Of a stretch of DNA of 52,188 nt, positions 33,231 to 40,903 are shown piece after piece (the stretch's first letter is position 1; each line of letters begins with the position of its first letter). The notes under the pieces were generated by a model, which saw only the letters and a list, made by a program, of their open reading frames with translations, searched no databases and was not told where the DNA came from. Origin of the DNA: JBDTNL01 sp039933785 (GTDB lineage: Bacteria > Acidobacteriota > Thermoanaerobaculia > Multivoradales > JAGPDF01). The translations under genes and the position numbers were made by a program. The stretch is from the NCBI GenBank assembly GCA_039933785.1, contig JBDTNL010000027.1, positions 1-52,188 of the forward strand, in the 5' to 3' direction.

Positions 33231-34432
33231 CCGGGGCCACGGCGAACCTCGTCGCGGCCACCCTGGCGCCCGCGCTCTTGATCGCGGCGGTAGCGGGCGC
33301 CGACACGCGGCAGCCCGAGCCTGCGGTGAGCTCTGCTCGCTCGCGAATCGTCCGCGCACGAAGTTGCTCCGCCAGTAGTGTGCAAGCCGCGCTCGACGCG
33401 GCACCCGATGGCGCGACCGTACTGATTCCTTCTGGCGATTGTGACTGGGGTGCGGCCGAGGTCGCTCGGGCGGCGGGGGTGATCGTCAAGGGTGCCGGTC
33501 GTGGTTCGACGACGATCCGGCGCAGCGCGGCGGTCTCTGAAGACGAGGGCAGTTTCCTGCTCGCCTTCGACTGTTCAAACGGCCGGACGGTCGAGATTTC
33601 CGATCTAACGCTGGTCGGCAATGACGACTTGCAAAGCGAGCCGGAGCGTCTCCTCGACGGAGACAACGGCCTCGGTCTGCTCGGCGGGTGCATCGATTTC
33701 AAGGTCCACGACGTCGAAATTTCGAAGTTCTCGGACGCCGGACTGACGATTCGCGGCGCGCCTCAGCGTGGCGTCGTGTATCACAGTCGGTTCATCTCGA
33801 ACTACAAGTGTCAGGCCGAGCCGGTCGACTGCCTGGGCTACGGTGTCGCGGTGCTCGGCAATGGAACGTCGCCGGCGCTCGCCCTCGGCACGCGCGATGC
33901 AGTGTTCGTCGAGGACAACTACTTCTACGACAACCGGCATGGCATCGCTTCGAACTACGGTTCGCGGTACGTGGCGCGCTTCAATACCTTCGTGTCGACA
34001 CGTAGGACGCGGGATTTCGCCATGATCGACGCCCACGGCAAGCAGGACCCAGGAGAGGTTGGCTCGCGGAGTTGGGAGATTTACGGCAATCTATTGCAGA
34101 CCGATCCGCCGAGCATGATCGCCGACGGAATCGGCTTGCGCGGCGGCGACGGCGTGGTCTTCGGCAACCGGTTGCGGCGGATTCCATACCTCGCGCGGCT
34201 GAGCAACGAAACCTGCTCGGGTACGTACCCCCTGCCGGAGCAGATCCGCTCGGCCTATGTCTGGGGCAATCGCTGGCAACGCATCCCGGGCTACGATCTC
34301 GACTCGATCCCGGTGGAGCAGGGTTGCGAGAGCTACATCGAGGAGGGTCGAGACTTCTTCCGCACACCGAAGCCGGGATACCGGCCGTACCAGTACCCGC
34401 ATCCGCTGCGCGGCGAGCGCAGCGCTCAGTGA
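33218..34432 (+). CDS. Secreted right-handed parallel beta-helix protein
   Basis: A 404-residue protein with a signal-like N-terminus (LVAATLAPALLIAAVAGAD) and a pectate-lyase-like repeat region: VQAALDAAPDGATVLIPSGD opens the helix, followed by VIVKGAGRGSTTIRR, VEISDLTLVGNDD, VHDVEISKFSDAGLTIRG, VFVEDNYFYDNRHGIASNYG and VFGNRLRRIPYLARLSNE. Such proteins often bind or cleave polysaccharides, but no catalytic signature is recognised. Start is GTG 33218, inside the end of the M2 peptidase gene; GTG 33227 is an alternative. Eight or so cysteines suggest disulfides, in keeping with the Dsb genes nearby. It converges on the SRAP gene with a 1-nt gap. Confidence 0.75.
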   Translation: MRLVTGATANLVAATLAPALLIAAVAGADTRQPEPAVSSARSRIVRARSCSASSVQAALDAAPDGATVLIPSGDCDWGAAEVARAAGVIVKGAGRGSTTIRRSAAVSEDEGSFLLAFDCSNGRTVEISDLTLVGNDDLQSEPERLLDGDNGLGLLGGCIDFKVHDVEISKFSDAGLTIRGAPQRGVVYHSRFISNYKCQAEPVDCLGYGVAVLGNGTSPALALGTRDAVFVEDNYFYDNRHGIASNYGSRYVARFNTFVSTRRTRDFAMIDAHGKQDPGEVGSRSWEIYGNLLQTDPPSMIADGIGLRGGDGVVFGNRLRRIPYLARLSNETCSGTYPLPEQIRSAYVWGNRWQRIPGYDLDSIPVEQGCESYIEEGRDFFRTPKPGYRPYQYPHPLRGERSAQ

Positions 34433-34433
34433 C

Positions 34434-35159
34434 TCAGAAGAGATCGAGCTGGGGCGCCGGGATTTGGGCGGGAGACTCGACCGGCACGAGGATCTCGGCA
34501 TCGTCGTTCACTGGGCGGTTGACGCGCGCGCTCACCGGATAAGCCTCGAACTCTAGGCCCTCCCGCGTCGGTAGGTCCGCCAGCCAGGTCGCGACCAGTT
34601 TCGCCTCGGCATCGAGCCAGAGCTCGCGCTCCTCCGGCCGCAAGACCAGCGGCATGCGGTCGTGCAGCGAGCGCAGGAAGGACGTCGGCTCGGTGGTGAG
34701 AATCGTGAAGGTCTCGAGCTCGCCGCGCCAACTCGACCAGAGTCCGGCGAACACGAACGGCCGTCCATCCGAGCGGTGAATGAAGTAGGGCCAACGTTTC
34801 TTCGCGTCGGCGGGGTCGGGCCGCCATTCGTAGAACCCGTCGGCCGGCACGAGACAGCGGCGCTGACGCAGACTGTCGCGGAAGGCGGGCTTCTCCGCCA
34901 CGGTCTCGGCGCGGGCATTGATGTGGCGGCTGCCGACGGAAGGGTCGGCGGCGTAGCTCGGCACCAGTCCCCAGCGCAGATCCGCGATCTCGCGACCCGA
35001 TCGGCCGGCACGCAGCACTGGTGCCGCCTGGGTGGGAGAGATGTTGTAGCGCGGCTTCCGGTCGACGTGCGCGGTGCCTGTCGCCCGGGGACCGCCGAGC
35101 AGGTCGCCCAACTCGGCGAAGACCGCGCCGGGAGAGGTCAAGGTGTAGCGACCGCACAT
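34434..35159 (-). CDS. SOS response-associated peptidase (SRAP/YedK family)
   Basis: Protein of the SRAP/HMCES family, which forms a covalent thiazolidine link with abasic sites in single-stranded DNA. The 241-residue product begins MCGRYT, so Cys2 becomes the N-terminal nucleophile after Met removal. Other family motifs are PRYNISPTQAAPVLR, LRWGLVPSYAADPS, INARAETVAEKPAFRD, RRCLVPADGFYEW with the catalytic Glu, and FLRSLHDRMPLVL with the catalytic His. All key residues are present. It starts 3 nt after the stop of the AI-2E family gene, so the two are probably cotranscribed. Confidence 0.95.
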   Translation of the reverse strand: MCGRYTLTSPGAVFAELGDLLGGPRATGTAHVDRKPRYNISPTQAAPVLRAGRSGREIADLRWGLVPSYAADPSVGSRHINARAETVAEKPAFRDSLRQRRCLVPADGFYEWRPDPADAKKRWPYFIHRSDGRPFVFAGLWSSWRGELETFTILTTEPTSFLRSLHDRMPLVLRPEERELWLDAEAKLVATWLADLPTREGLEFEAYPVSARVNRPVNDDAEILVPVESPAQIPAPQLDLF

Positions 35160-35162
35160 CGG

Positions 35163-36323
35163 CTAGAGAGCGTGGCCCGAGGTGGCCCGCGGGAGATCCG
35201 CCGGCGCTGCCATTTCGGCCGCGTCGATGATTTCCGTGCTGCTTGCCGGGCGCGCGCCGAGCTCATGGTGGAAGGCCTCGGCGTAGATGTCGAGCAGGGC
35301 GACGAAGAACGCCGCGATCACCGGGCCGACGATGATTCCGGTGACGCCGAACGTCGCCAGGCCGCCGAGCGTCGAGAAGAAGATGACCAGATCGTGCATG
35401 TGAGCGCGCTGTCCGACGAGCCGCGGGCGCAGGACATTGTCGACGTTGAGGATCACGGCGAAGCTCATCACCAGGATGAACACGCCTTGCCAGACCTCGC
35501 CGGTGAACAGCTCGATGAGCGCGGCGGGCATCAACACCAGCTTGACGCCGATCAAGGGGATGAACGCCAGCAGCACCATGACCACGCCCCAGAGCACCGG
35601 AGCGTGGATGCCGCAGACCGCCAATACCAACGCACCGAGGGTGCCCTGGATCAGCGCGATGATCACGGTGCCGCTCACCGTCGCCCGCGCGACTTGCGCG
35701 AAGCGCAGGATGATCGCGTTCTCGTGGCGCTCGGACAGGGGGCTCAGGTACTTGAGCCGCGCCACCATGCGCTCGCCATCGAGGAAGAAATAGAACATCG
35801 TGAAGACCGTGATTGCCGCCGTAATCAGTCCCTGCAGCGTGCTGCGGGAGGTGCGCGACAGCACGTTCACCAGCGCCTGACCGGTCCCCTGTGCGGCGTC
35901 GCGGGCCTGCTCCTGCCAATCGATGTGGTCGAGGCGTAGGGCCTGGAACCACTCGGTCTGCTGCAGATCATGCAGGAAGATGCTGGACTTGCCGTCCGGC
36001 TGCATCAGTCCCCGCACCAGCCCGCCACCTTTTTCATACAGATCCAGCACTTCTCCAGTCGCCAGCGCCGCGACTGCATAGATCGGCAGGAGCAGGCCCA
36101 AGAGCAGGAGGAAACAGCAAGCCGCCGAAGCCAACGCGCGGCGATTGCGGAACATACGGACGGTCCGTTGGTAGAGCGGAAAGAACAGGGTCGCGAATAC
36201 CGCCGCCAGGAGGATCGGCAGCAGGAACAGACGAATCAGATAGAGGAAGAGAACGGTGGTGACCAACAGGCCGACGAAGAAGAATCGCCGGGCGAGCTTG
36301 CTGCGAGGATCTGGAACTTCCAT
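35163..36323 (-). CDS. AI-2E family (PerM-like) membrane transporter
   Basis: A 386-residue integral membrane protein of the AI-2E exporter/PerM family with about eight TM helices: two near the N-terminus (VGLLVTTVLFLYLIRLFLLP, LASAACCFLLLLGLLLPIY), a soluble segment of about 80 residues, then a C-terminal block (ITAAITVFTMFYFFLDGERM, IIALIQGTLGALVLAVCGI, VMVLLAFIPLIGVKLVLMP, and FGVTGIIVGPVIAAFFVALL). The conserved GxxGIIxGPxxxA motif is present. Members export varied small molecules or act as Na+/H+ antiporters, so autoinducer transport should not be assumed. It lies 48 bp downstream of hutF. Confidence 0.9.
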   Translation of the reverse strand: MEVPDPRSKLARRFFFVGLLVTTVLFLYLIRLFLLPILLAAVFATLFFPLYQRTVRMFRNRRALASAACCFLLLLGLLLPIYAVAALATGEVLDLYEKGGGLVRGLMQPDGKSSIFLHDLQQTEWFQALRLDHIDWQEQARDAAQGTGQALVNVLSRTSRSTLQGLITAAITVFTMFYFFLDGERMVARLKYLSPLSERHENAIILRFAQVARATVSGTVIIALIQGTLGALVLAVCGIHAPVLWGVVMVLLAFIPLIGVKLVLMPAALIELFTGEVWQGVFILVMSFAVILNVDNVLRPRLVGQRAHMHDLVIFFSTLGGLATFGVTGIIVGPVIAAFFVALLDIYAEAFHHELGARPASSTEIIDAAEMAAPADLPRATSGHAL

Positions 36324-36371
36324 CGCTTCGAAGTCTAGCAGCGCCGAGCGCGCCGCCGAGCCGCCGCGGCG

Positions 36372-37688
36372 TCAGCGAGGCTGTGCCGGCGCGCGATGCT
36401 GTTGCCAGGCGCCGCCGACGGCAGTCGAGAGGATCGCCTCTTCGGTGCCCCCGAAGATGAAGCTGTCGAGCAAGGTGGTCTCATCGGAGCCCGAGAGCGC
36501 GGGAGCATTGAGGTCGAGAGTCAGGAAGTCGGCCCACCGTCCCGCGACGATCGCTCCGGCCTCCACCCCGAGCGCCGCAGCGCCACCGGCCGTCGCTGCG
36601 TGGAGCAGGCCTCGCCCGACCTGGCCTTCCGCATCGCGCAGCACGCCGCGAGCCTCGCCGCGCAGGCGTTGCGCGAGCTCCAGCCAACGGGCCTCCTCGA
36701 GCGGCGAGATGCGCAGGTTGGAGTCCGAGCCCAGGCAGAAGGCGTCGCGGCCCGTCGATGGTGCCACCACCGAAAAGTCCTGCAGGCCATCGCCGAGGTT
36801 GCCTTCGGTAGTCGGGCACACGCACACCCGGCCACCGGCGGCGACGAAGCGCTCGAGATGCTGGCGCTCTGTGTGGGTGCAGTGCACGGCGACCACTCGC
36901 GCCATTGAAGGCAGCGTGTCGAGGAGGATCGCCATCGGCGGCTTGCCGTAGGCGGCGATGCAGTCGGCGATCTCCTGGCGCTGCTCTTCGACGTGGAGGT
37001 GGAAGACGAGTCCGCGACGCCCGGCCTCGGCGTGGAGCTCGGCGATCTCGTCCGGCGTCGCGGCACGGAGGCTGTGCGCGACGGCACCCATGCTCTGCGT
37101 CGCCGGCTTGATGCGAGCCGCGAGCGCGTCGAAGCTTTCCCAGTACCGCGCGGGTGAGGTCGTTCGGAATCGCGTCTGCCCGCCTTCGAGCGGCCGGCCG
37201 ACGCCTCCGGTGCGGTAGTACGTCTGCAACAGCACCAGCCGGATGCCGGCGCGATCGGCGGCCCGAAGCACCGATTCGTCGAGCGCGAAGTCGTCGCCGG
37301 AGGCCGAGTGGTGAAGGTAGTGGAACTCGCCGACCGTGGTCGTGCCGGCCGCGCGCATCTCGCGAAACGCCGCCAAGGTGAGTCGAAAGAACGTCGACTC
37401 GTCGAGCGACTCGACCAGCGAGTACATCGCCTGGCGCCAAGTCCAGAAGCTCCCCGCGCCGGCGGGAAACGTGTCGCCGCGCCCGCGCAGGCCGCGCTGG
37501 AAAGCATGCGAGTGCGCATTGACGAAACCCGGAAGCAGAGCCTGCTCACGCAAGCGCAGCGTCACCCGTTGCCCCAGGCGGCCGACCCGCGCGATGCGGC
37601 CGCCATCGTCGACTTCGACCTGCAGGCCGCTCTCGAAGCCGTTCGGCGTATACGTCCAGTCCGCCTCGATGATCTGAGCACTCTTCAC
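36372..37688 (-). CDS. hutF: Formimidoylglutamate deiminase
   Basis: Amidohydrolase-superfamily enzyme of histidine breakdown that converts N-formimidoyl-L-glutamate to N-formyl-L-glutamate and ammonia. The 438-residue product has the metal-binding HxH in GFVNAHSHAFQRGLRGR (H59, H61), GSFWTWRQAMYSLVESL, the HLHVEEQRQEI histidine strand, VHCTHTERQHLERF, and the catalytic Asp in FCLGSDSNLRISPLEEARW. The FWTWR-MY and H-E-E-Q patterns are characteristic of HutF. Start is GTG 37688, overlapping the stop of an M20 deacylase gene as GTGA. No hutH, hutU, hutI or hutG is in the window. Confidence 0.93.
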   Translation of the reverse strand: MKSAQIIEADWTYTPNGFESGLQVEVDDGGRIARVGRLGQRVTLRLREQALLPGFVNAHSHAFQRGLRGRGDTFPAGAGSFWTWRQAMYSLVESLDESTFFRLTLAAFREMRAAGTTTVGEFHYLHHSASGDDFALDESVLRAADRAGIRLVLLQTYYRTGGVGRPLEGGQTRFRTTSPARYWESFDALAARIKPATQSMGAVAHSLRAATPDEIAELHAEAGRRGLVFHLHVEEQRQEIADCIAAYGKPPMAILLDTLPSMARVVAVHCTHTERQHLERFVAAGGRVCVCPTTEGNLGDGLQDFSVVAPSTGRDAFCLGSDSNLRISPLEEARWLELAQRLRGEARGVLRDAEGQVGRGLLHAATAGGAAALGVEAGAIVAGRWADFLTLDLNAPALSGSDETTLLDSFIFGGTEEAILSTAVGGAWQQHRAPAQPR

Positions 37689-38863
37689 GGGGTGGTCTCG
37701 CAGAAGTGGTGCACCAGCCGGCGCAGGATGCCGGCCGCGCGTTCGAATTCAACCTGGGGCAGAAACTCGTCCGGCCGGTGGGCGACCTCGATCGAACCCG
37801 GTCCGAAGAGCACGGACTCGATGCCCAGCGCCTGGAGCGGACCCCCGTCGGACGCGTAGGCTGCGCCGCGGGTTCCGCTCTGCCCGACCTCTTGGCGCAG
37901 GAATTCAGCATGCGGCGCGTCATCGCGGCAAAGCAGCGGCGGGCTGTCGCCGATGCCTTCGAGGGTGTGCTCGTCGTCGGCGAGGGCTTCGGCGAGAGCC
38001 GCGCGCACGCGCTCGGTGATCGCGAACGAGCTCATGCCGGGGAGCAAGCGGATCCCGAGCTCGATGACACAGCGATCGGGCACGATATTGATCGCGGTGC
38101 CGCCCGCGATGCGAGCGACATTCAGGGTGACGAACGGGGCTCCCGGGAAGTGCTCACCGTACTCGGGATGCTCTTCTTGAAGCTGGTCGCGCAGAGCGCC
38201 CAGCGCCGCCACGGCGCGCGCGCCCGCTTCGATCGCATTCTTGCCGAGGTGGGGCAGACTGCTGTGCGCCGGCGCTCCGCGGACGGTGACGGCGAGCTTG
38301 AGGTGCCCTTTGTGCAGGCGCACCACTTCGAGTGAAGTGGGCTCGCCGATCACAGCCAGACGAGGGAGCTCGCGGTCGTGCGGCCAGTCGTGCGCGAAAT
38401 GCTGGGCCCCGAGCGTACCCACTTCCTCGTCGTAGGTGAGGAGCAGCGCCAGCGGACTCACTAGCTTCGCGATATCCAACTGGGACGCCAGCTCGACCGC
38501 GAGCGCGATGAACCCTTTCATGTCGGCGCTGCCCCTGGCGAACCAGCGAGGACCGTCGGACGACGGTCGCTCGGTGAGGACGAACGGGTCGCTGGTCCAG
38601 CCGTCCTCGAGAGCTGGAACGACGTCGGTGTGCCCGGAGAGCAGCAGGCCACTGCGCGCCGCCGTGGATTCAGGACCAAGCTCGACCAGCAGATTCGCTT
38701 TCGTTCCCTCGGGGGAGAAGAAGCGCTCAATCCGGACCCCTGGCCGATCGAGCAGTCCAGCGGCGAAATCGACCAACGCGAGATTGCTCTTGGCGCTGGT
38801 GGTATCGAAGGCGATCAGGCGCCGCAGAATCTCCTGGCTGTCGAGTCCTCGTTGCGCGGGCAC
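37685..38863 (-). CDS. M20 family deacylase, ArgE-like
   Basis: Metal-dependent amidohydrolase of 392 residues closest to acetylornithine deacetylase. Motifs: TSAKSNLALVDFAAGLL, metal ligands in LLLSGHTDVVPALEDGW (His, Asp), RGSADMKGFIALAVELA (bridging Asp), LTYDEEVGTLGAQHF (catalytic Glu pair), AVIGEPTSLEVVRLHKGH and the C-terminal His in VAHRPDEFLPQ; a dimerisation domain sits between. The gene is translationally coupled to hutF by a GTGA overlap. ArgE enzymes accept several N-acyl amino acids, so this protein may remove the formyl group from N-formylglutamate in place of HutG (inference). GTG 38863 gives MPAQRGLDSQEIL; the frame stays open to a TTG at 38908. Confidence 0.88.
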   Translation of the reverse strand: MPAQRGLDSQEILRRLIAFDTTSAKSNLALVDFAAGLLDRPGVRIERFFSPEGTKANLLVELGPESTAARSGLLLSGHTDVVPALEDGWTSDPFVLTERPSSDGPRWFARGSADMKGFIALAVELASQLDIAKLVSPLALLLTYDEEVGTLGAQHFAHDWPHDRELPRLAVIGEPTSLEVVRLHKGHLKLAVTVRGAPAHSSLPHLGKNAIEAGARAVAALGALRDQLQEEHPEYGEHFPGAPFVTLNVARIAGGTAINIVPDRCVIELGIRLLPGMSSFAITERVRAALAEALADDEHTLEGIGDSPPLLCRDDAPHAEFLRQEVGQSGTRGAAYASDGGPLQALGIESVLFGPGSIEVAHRPDEFLPQVEFERAAGILRRLVHHFCETTP

Positions 38864-38907
38864 GTCTCGAACGATACGCCGCGCCACGCAGCGGTAGCAA
38901 CCACACA

Positions 38908-38997
38908 AAATTTCGGTGGCGCCCTTCTAGACTGGACTCCCGAAGCGTAATCCCCGCTGCGTAGGGAGCCCAGTCTAGAAGGGCGCTACCGAAATTT
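38908..38997. repeat. Long inverted repeat, 34-bp arms with 22-nt loop
   Basis: Arms 38908-38941 and 38964-38997 are complementary apart from two positions (one G-T, one A-C). Each arm includes the palindromic core TCTAGA. The element fills the gap between the secreted TPR gene and the M20 gene, both read leftward. Read on the minus strand, the hairpin is followed by TTTTGTG, so it could work as a terminator, but the stem is far longer than most intrinsic terminators. A REP/MITE-like palindrome is an alternative. Confidence 0.8.
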
Positions 38998-39003
38998 CTT
39001 CGG

Positions 39004-40593
39004 CTACGGCGTCCCGCCGTGCAAGCAGTGATCGAGTATCTGCTGGGTGGCTGCGATGGCCGGCGCGTCGCCGCGCTTCTGATGCACGGCCAGCAGATGT
39101 TGCAAGGTCGTGGTACGACCGGGTGCGCGCGCCAGCGCGGCGCGAAACGCTGTGCCCGCTTCGTCGGTCCTGCCGGCTGCCAGCAGCTCCTCGCCAAGCA
39201 GCTCATAGCTCGGCTTCTGGATCTCCGGTGGACCGAAGGCGTTGGGCAGCGCGCCTTCCTCTCGCGCTACCTTGTCGAGTACCGCGAGGCCGTCCGCGGC
39301 CTTGCCCGAGCGCAGCAGGACGAGCCCTTCGATCTGTCGCGTCATGAGGTCGGGCCGCGCGCGATTGCCGGCGTCGGTGACTTTGTCGAGATCGAGCGTC
39401 GCCAGCAGTCCATCGCGCGCCGCTCTCAGCGCGGTCACGCGATCGGCGGCTTCCTGAGGATCGCCGCCACCGCGCAGCGACCAGAGCGCGTCGCCGTACG
39501 CCGAGTCGAACCGTGCTCGTACCGAAGAGCGGGCGGCGATCTCGCGGCTGTCGGCGACGTTCCAGTGCCCGGCGTCCACCAGATCGAACAGCCGCATCTC
39601 GGCGAAGCCCGTGATGTCGGAGTCGTCCGCGTCGGTACTCTGCTTGGCGTTGCTCGCCGGGGCCGCGAGCGCCTGCGCGCGGCACGCGTCGAGCACCTGC
39701 TTGGCCTCGTCGAGACGGCGCTCCTGCAGAAGGGCATAGTGCAACCAGCTGATGTAGTGCCCGCACTGGCGCGGCGGCAGCGTTTTCGCGGCGCGTTGTG
39801 CGTTGACGACCTCCATGGCCCGCCGGTTCGCGGACACCGTCTCGTCCCACATCCCCAGGGCCAGGAAAATGTGCGACGTCATGTGCAACGCGTGCCCGGC
39901 ATTCGGAGCAACGGCGCCGTAGCGCCGCGCGGCGCGCAGTCCGAGCGGTGCGTGCGCGGGGTCGTCGTAGGAGTGGATCAGGTAGTGCAGCACTCCGGGA
40001 TGCCGGAGGTGGCCGGGCAGGACTTCCTCGAGCAGCGCGGCGGACCGCATGTAGATCGAGAAGTCGCGCCCCTGATGCGCGGTGCCCAGGATCGCCAACG
40101 CGTCGAATGCGGTGGCATCGACGTCGTCCGAGTACTTCGCGTGCAGGGCGGCCATGGCGTCCGCATAGTCGAAGTCGCGCTCTTCCTTCGTGCCGGTGCC
40201 GTAAAGGACCTCGACGGCATGGAGGTAGTCGCGCTCGCGCGGGGTCGGCGCCTTGGCCAACCGTAGGGCGGCGGTAGGCGCCAGACGAGCCAGCGTCGCC
40301 GTGGCCGCAGGTAGATCCTGCTGAGCCCAGAGGGGATGGTTATACGTCATGGCTTCGCCCCAGTACGCCAACGCGAACCCGGGATCGACGGTTTGCGCCT
40401 GGCGGAAGCTTTCGGCCGCGCTCGAGTATTCGAAGTTGTGCAAGAGGGCGAGGCCGCGCAGGAACGACTCTTGAGCCGCGGCCGAGCCCGAGTTCGCGAA
40501 TTCGACCAGACCGACGTCTTGCTGCGCGCTGCCGCTCGAGGCGACGAGGACGAGTGCGGTGGCGATCGAGATGGGGAGCAGAGAAGTTCGCAT
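39004..40593 (-). CDS. Secreted TPR protein
   Basis: A 529-residue protein with a signal peptide (MRTSLLPISIATALVLVASS, cleavage near GSAQQ) and TPR-like repeats: AQESFLRGLALLHNFEYSSA, SFRQAQTVDPGFALAYWGEA, ALHMTSHIFLALGMWDETV, ISWLHYALLQERRLDEAKQV and AGRTDEAGTAFRAALARAP near the end. The HPGVLHYLIHSYDDPAHAPL segment with clustered His is a family signature, but no enzymatic role is established. ATG 40593 has a TAGAAT -10 (40608-40603, minus strand) 9 nt upstream and almost no leader. The gene ends just before the long inverted repeat. Confidence 0.85.
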   Translation of the reverse strand: MRTSLLPISIATALVLVASSGSAQQDVGLVEFANSGSAAAQESFLRGLALLHNFEYSSAAESFRQAQTVDPGFALAYWGEAMTYNHPLWAQQDLPAATATLARLAPTAALRLAKAPTPRERDYLHAVEVLYGTGTKEERDFDYADAMAALHAKYSDDVDATAFDALAILGTAHQGRDFSIYMRSAALLEEVLPGHLRHPGVLHYLIHSYDDPAHAPLGLRAARRYGAVAPNAGHALHMTSHIFLALGMWDETVSANRRAMEVVNAQRAAKTLPPRQCGHYISWLHYALLQERRLDEAKQVLDACRAQALAAPASNAKQSTDADDSDITGFAEMRLFDLVDAGHWNVADSREIAARSSVRARFDSAYGDALWSLRGGGDPQEAADRVTALRAARDGLLATLDLDKVTDAGNRARPDLMTRQIEGLVLLRSGKAADGLAVLDKVAREEGALPNAFGPPEIQKPSYELLGEELLAAGRTDEAGTAFRAALARAPGRTTTLQHLLAVHQKRGDAPAIAATQQILDHCLHGGTP

Positions 40594-40602
40594 GGTGCAG
40601 TC

Positions 40603-40608
40603 ATTCTA
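40603..40608 (-). promoter_or_regulatory. -10 element for the secreted TPR gene
   Basis: TAGAAT on the minus strand, 9 nt before ATG 40593, predicting a leader of about 3 nt. TTGTCA lies 15 nt upstream, a short but possible -35 spacing. Confidence 0.35.
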
Positions 40609-40710
40609 CTTTCCATCGACTCTTGACAACCCATCGGCACGGGCGCGGCCAGACGGCGGGAGGGATCCCAAGGACCCGAACGAGGCTTCAGTCGGTGGAT
40701 CGGCAAGCGA

Positions 40711-40744
40711 GGAGCGCGCGGGAACGCGGCTCCCCGTTTCTTTT
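40711..40744 (+). terminator. Terminator-like hairpin with T-rich tail
   Basis: GGAGC-GCG pairs with CGC-(G bulge)-GCTCC around a 6-nt loop, followed after CCG by TTTCTTTT. No + strand gene ends here, so it may end a short RNA or act as an attenuator before the di-haem oxidoreductase gene. Confidence 0.35.
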
Positions 40745-40770
40745 GTCGAGGTCGAGGGAGTTAGATATTC

Positions 40771-40797
40771 ACCTATTGCTATTCATCGACAATAGGT
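40771..40797 (+). promoter_or_regulatory. Probable operator and promoter of the di-haem oxidoreductase gene
   Basis: A perfect 8-bp inverted repeat ACCTATTG / CAATAGGT with an 11-nt spacer. The extended -10 TGCTATTCA (40777-40785) begins in the left arm, so a dimeric regulator here would cover the promoter. Start would be near 40792, about 112 nt before ATG 40904. Confidence 0.5.
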
Positions 40798-40903
40798 CCA
40801 CAATCGCCGACACCACCGCCGGTAGGGCGCTTTCCATGCGTTCGGGGAACGTTCCCGGCGCGTGTTGCAGCTTCAACCCGTTCTGATTTGGAAGGAGCAG
40901 GAC

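Larger units (their letters stand above)
40594..40903. other. 310-bp intergenic region between divergent genes
   Basis: No convincing coding frame. It holds the minus-strand -10 of the secreted TPR gene at its left edge, a + strand terminator-like hairpin at 40711-40744, and a perfect inverted repeat with an embedded extended -10 at 40771-40797. The ribosome binding site GGAAGGAGCAGG lies just before ATG 40904. The stretch 40620-40710 has no feature I can name. Confidence 0.7.
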
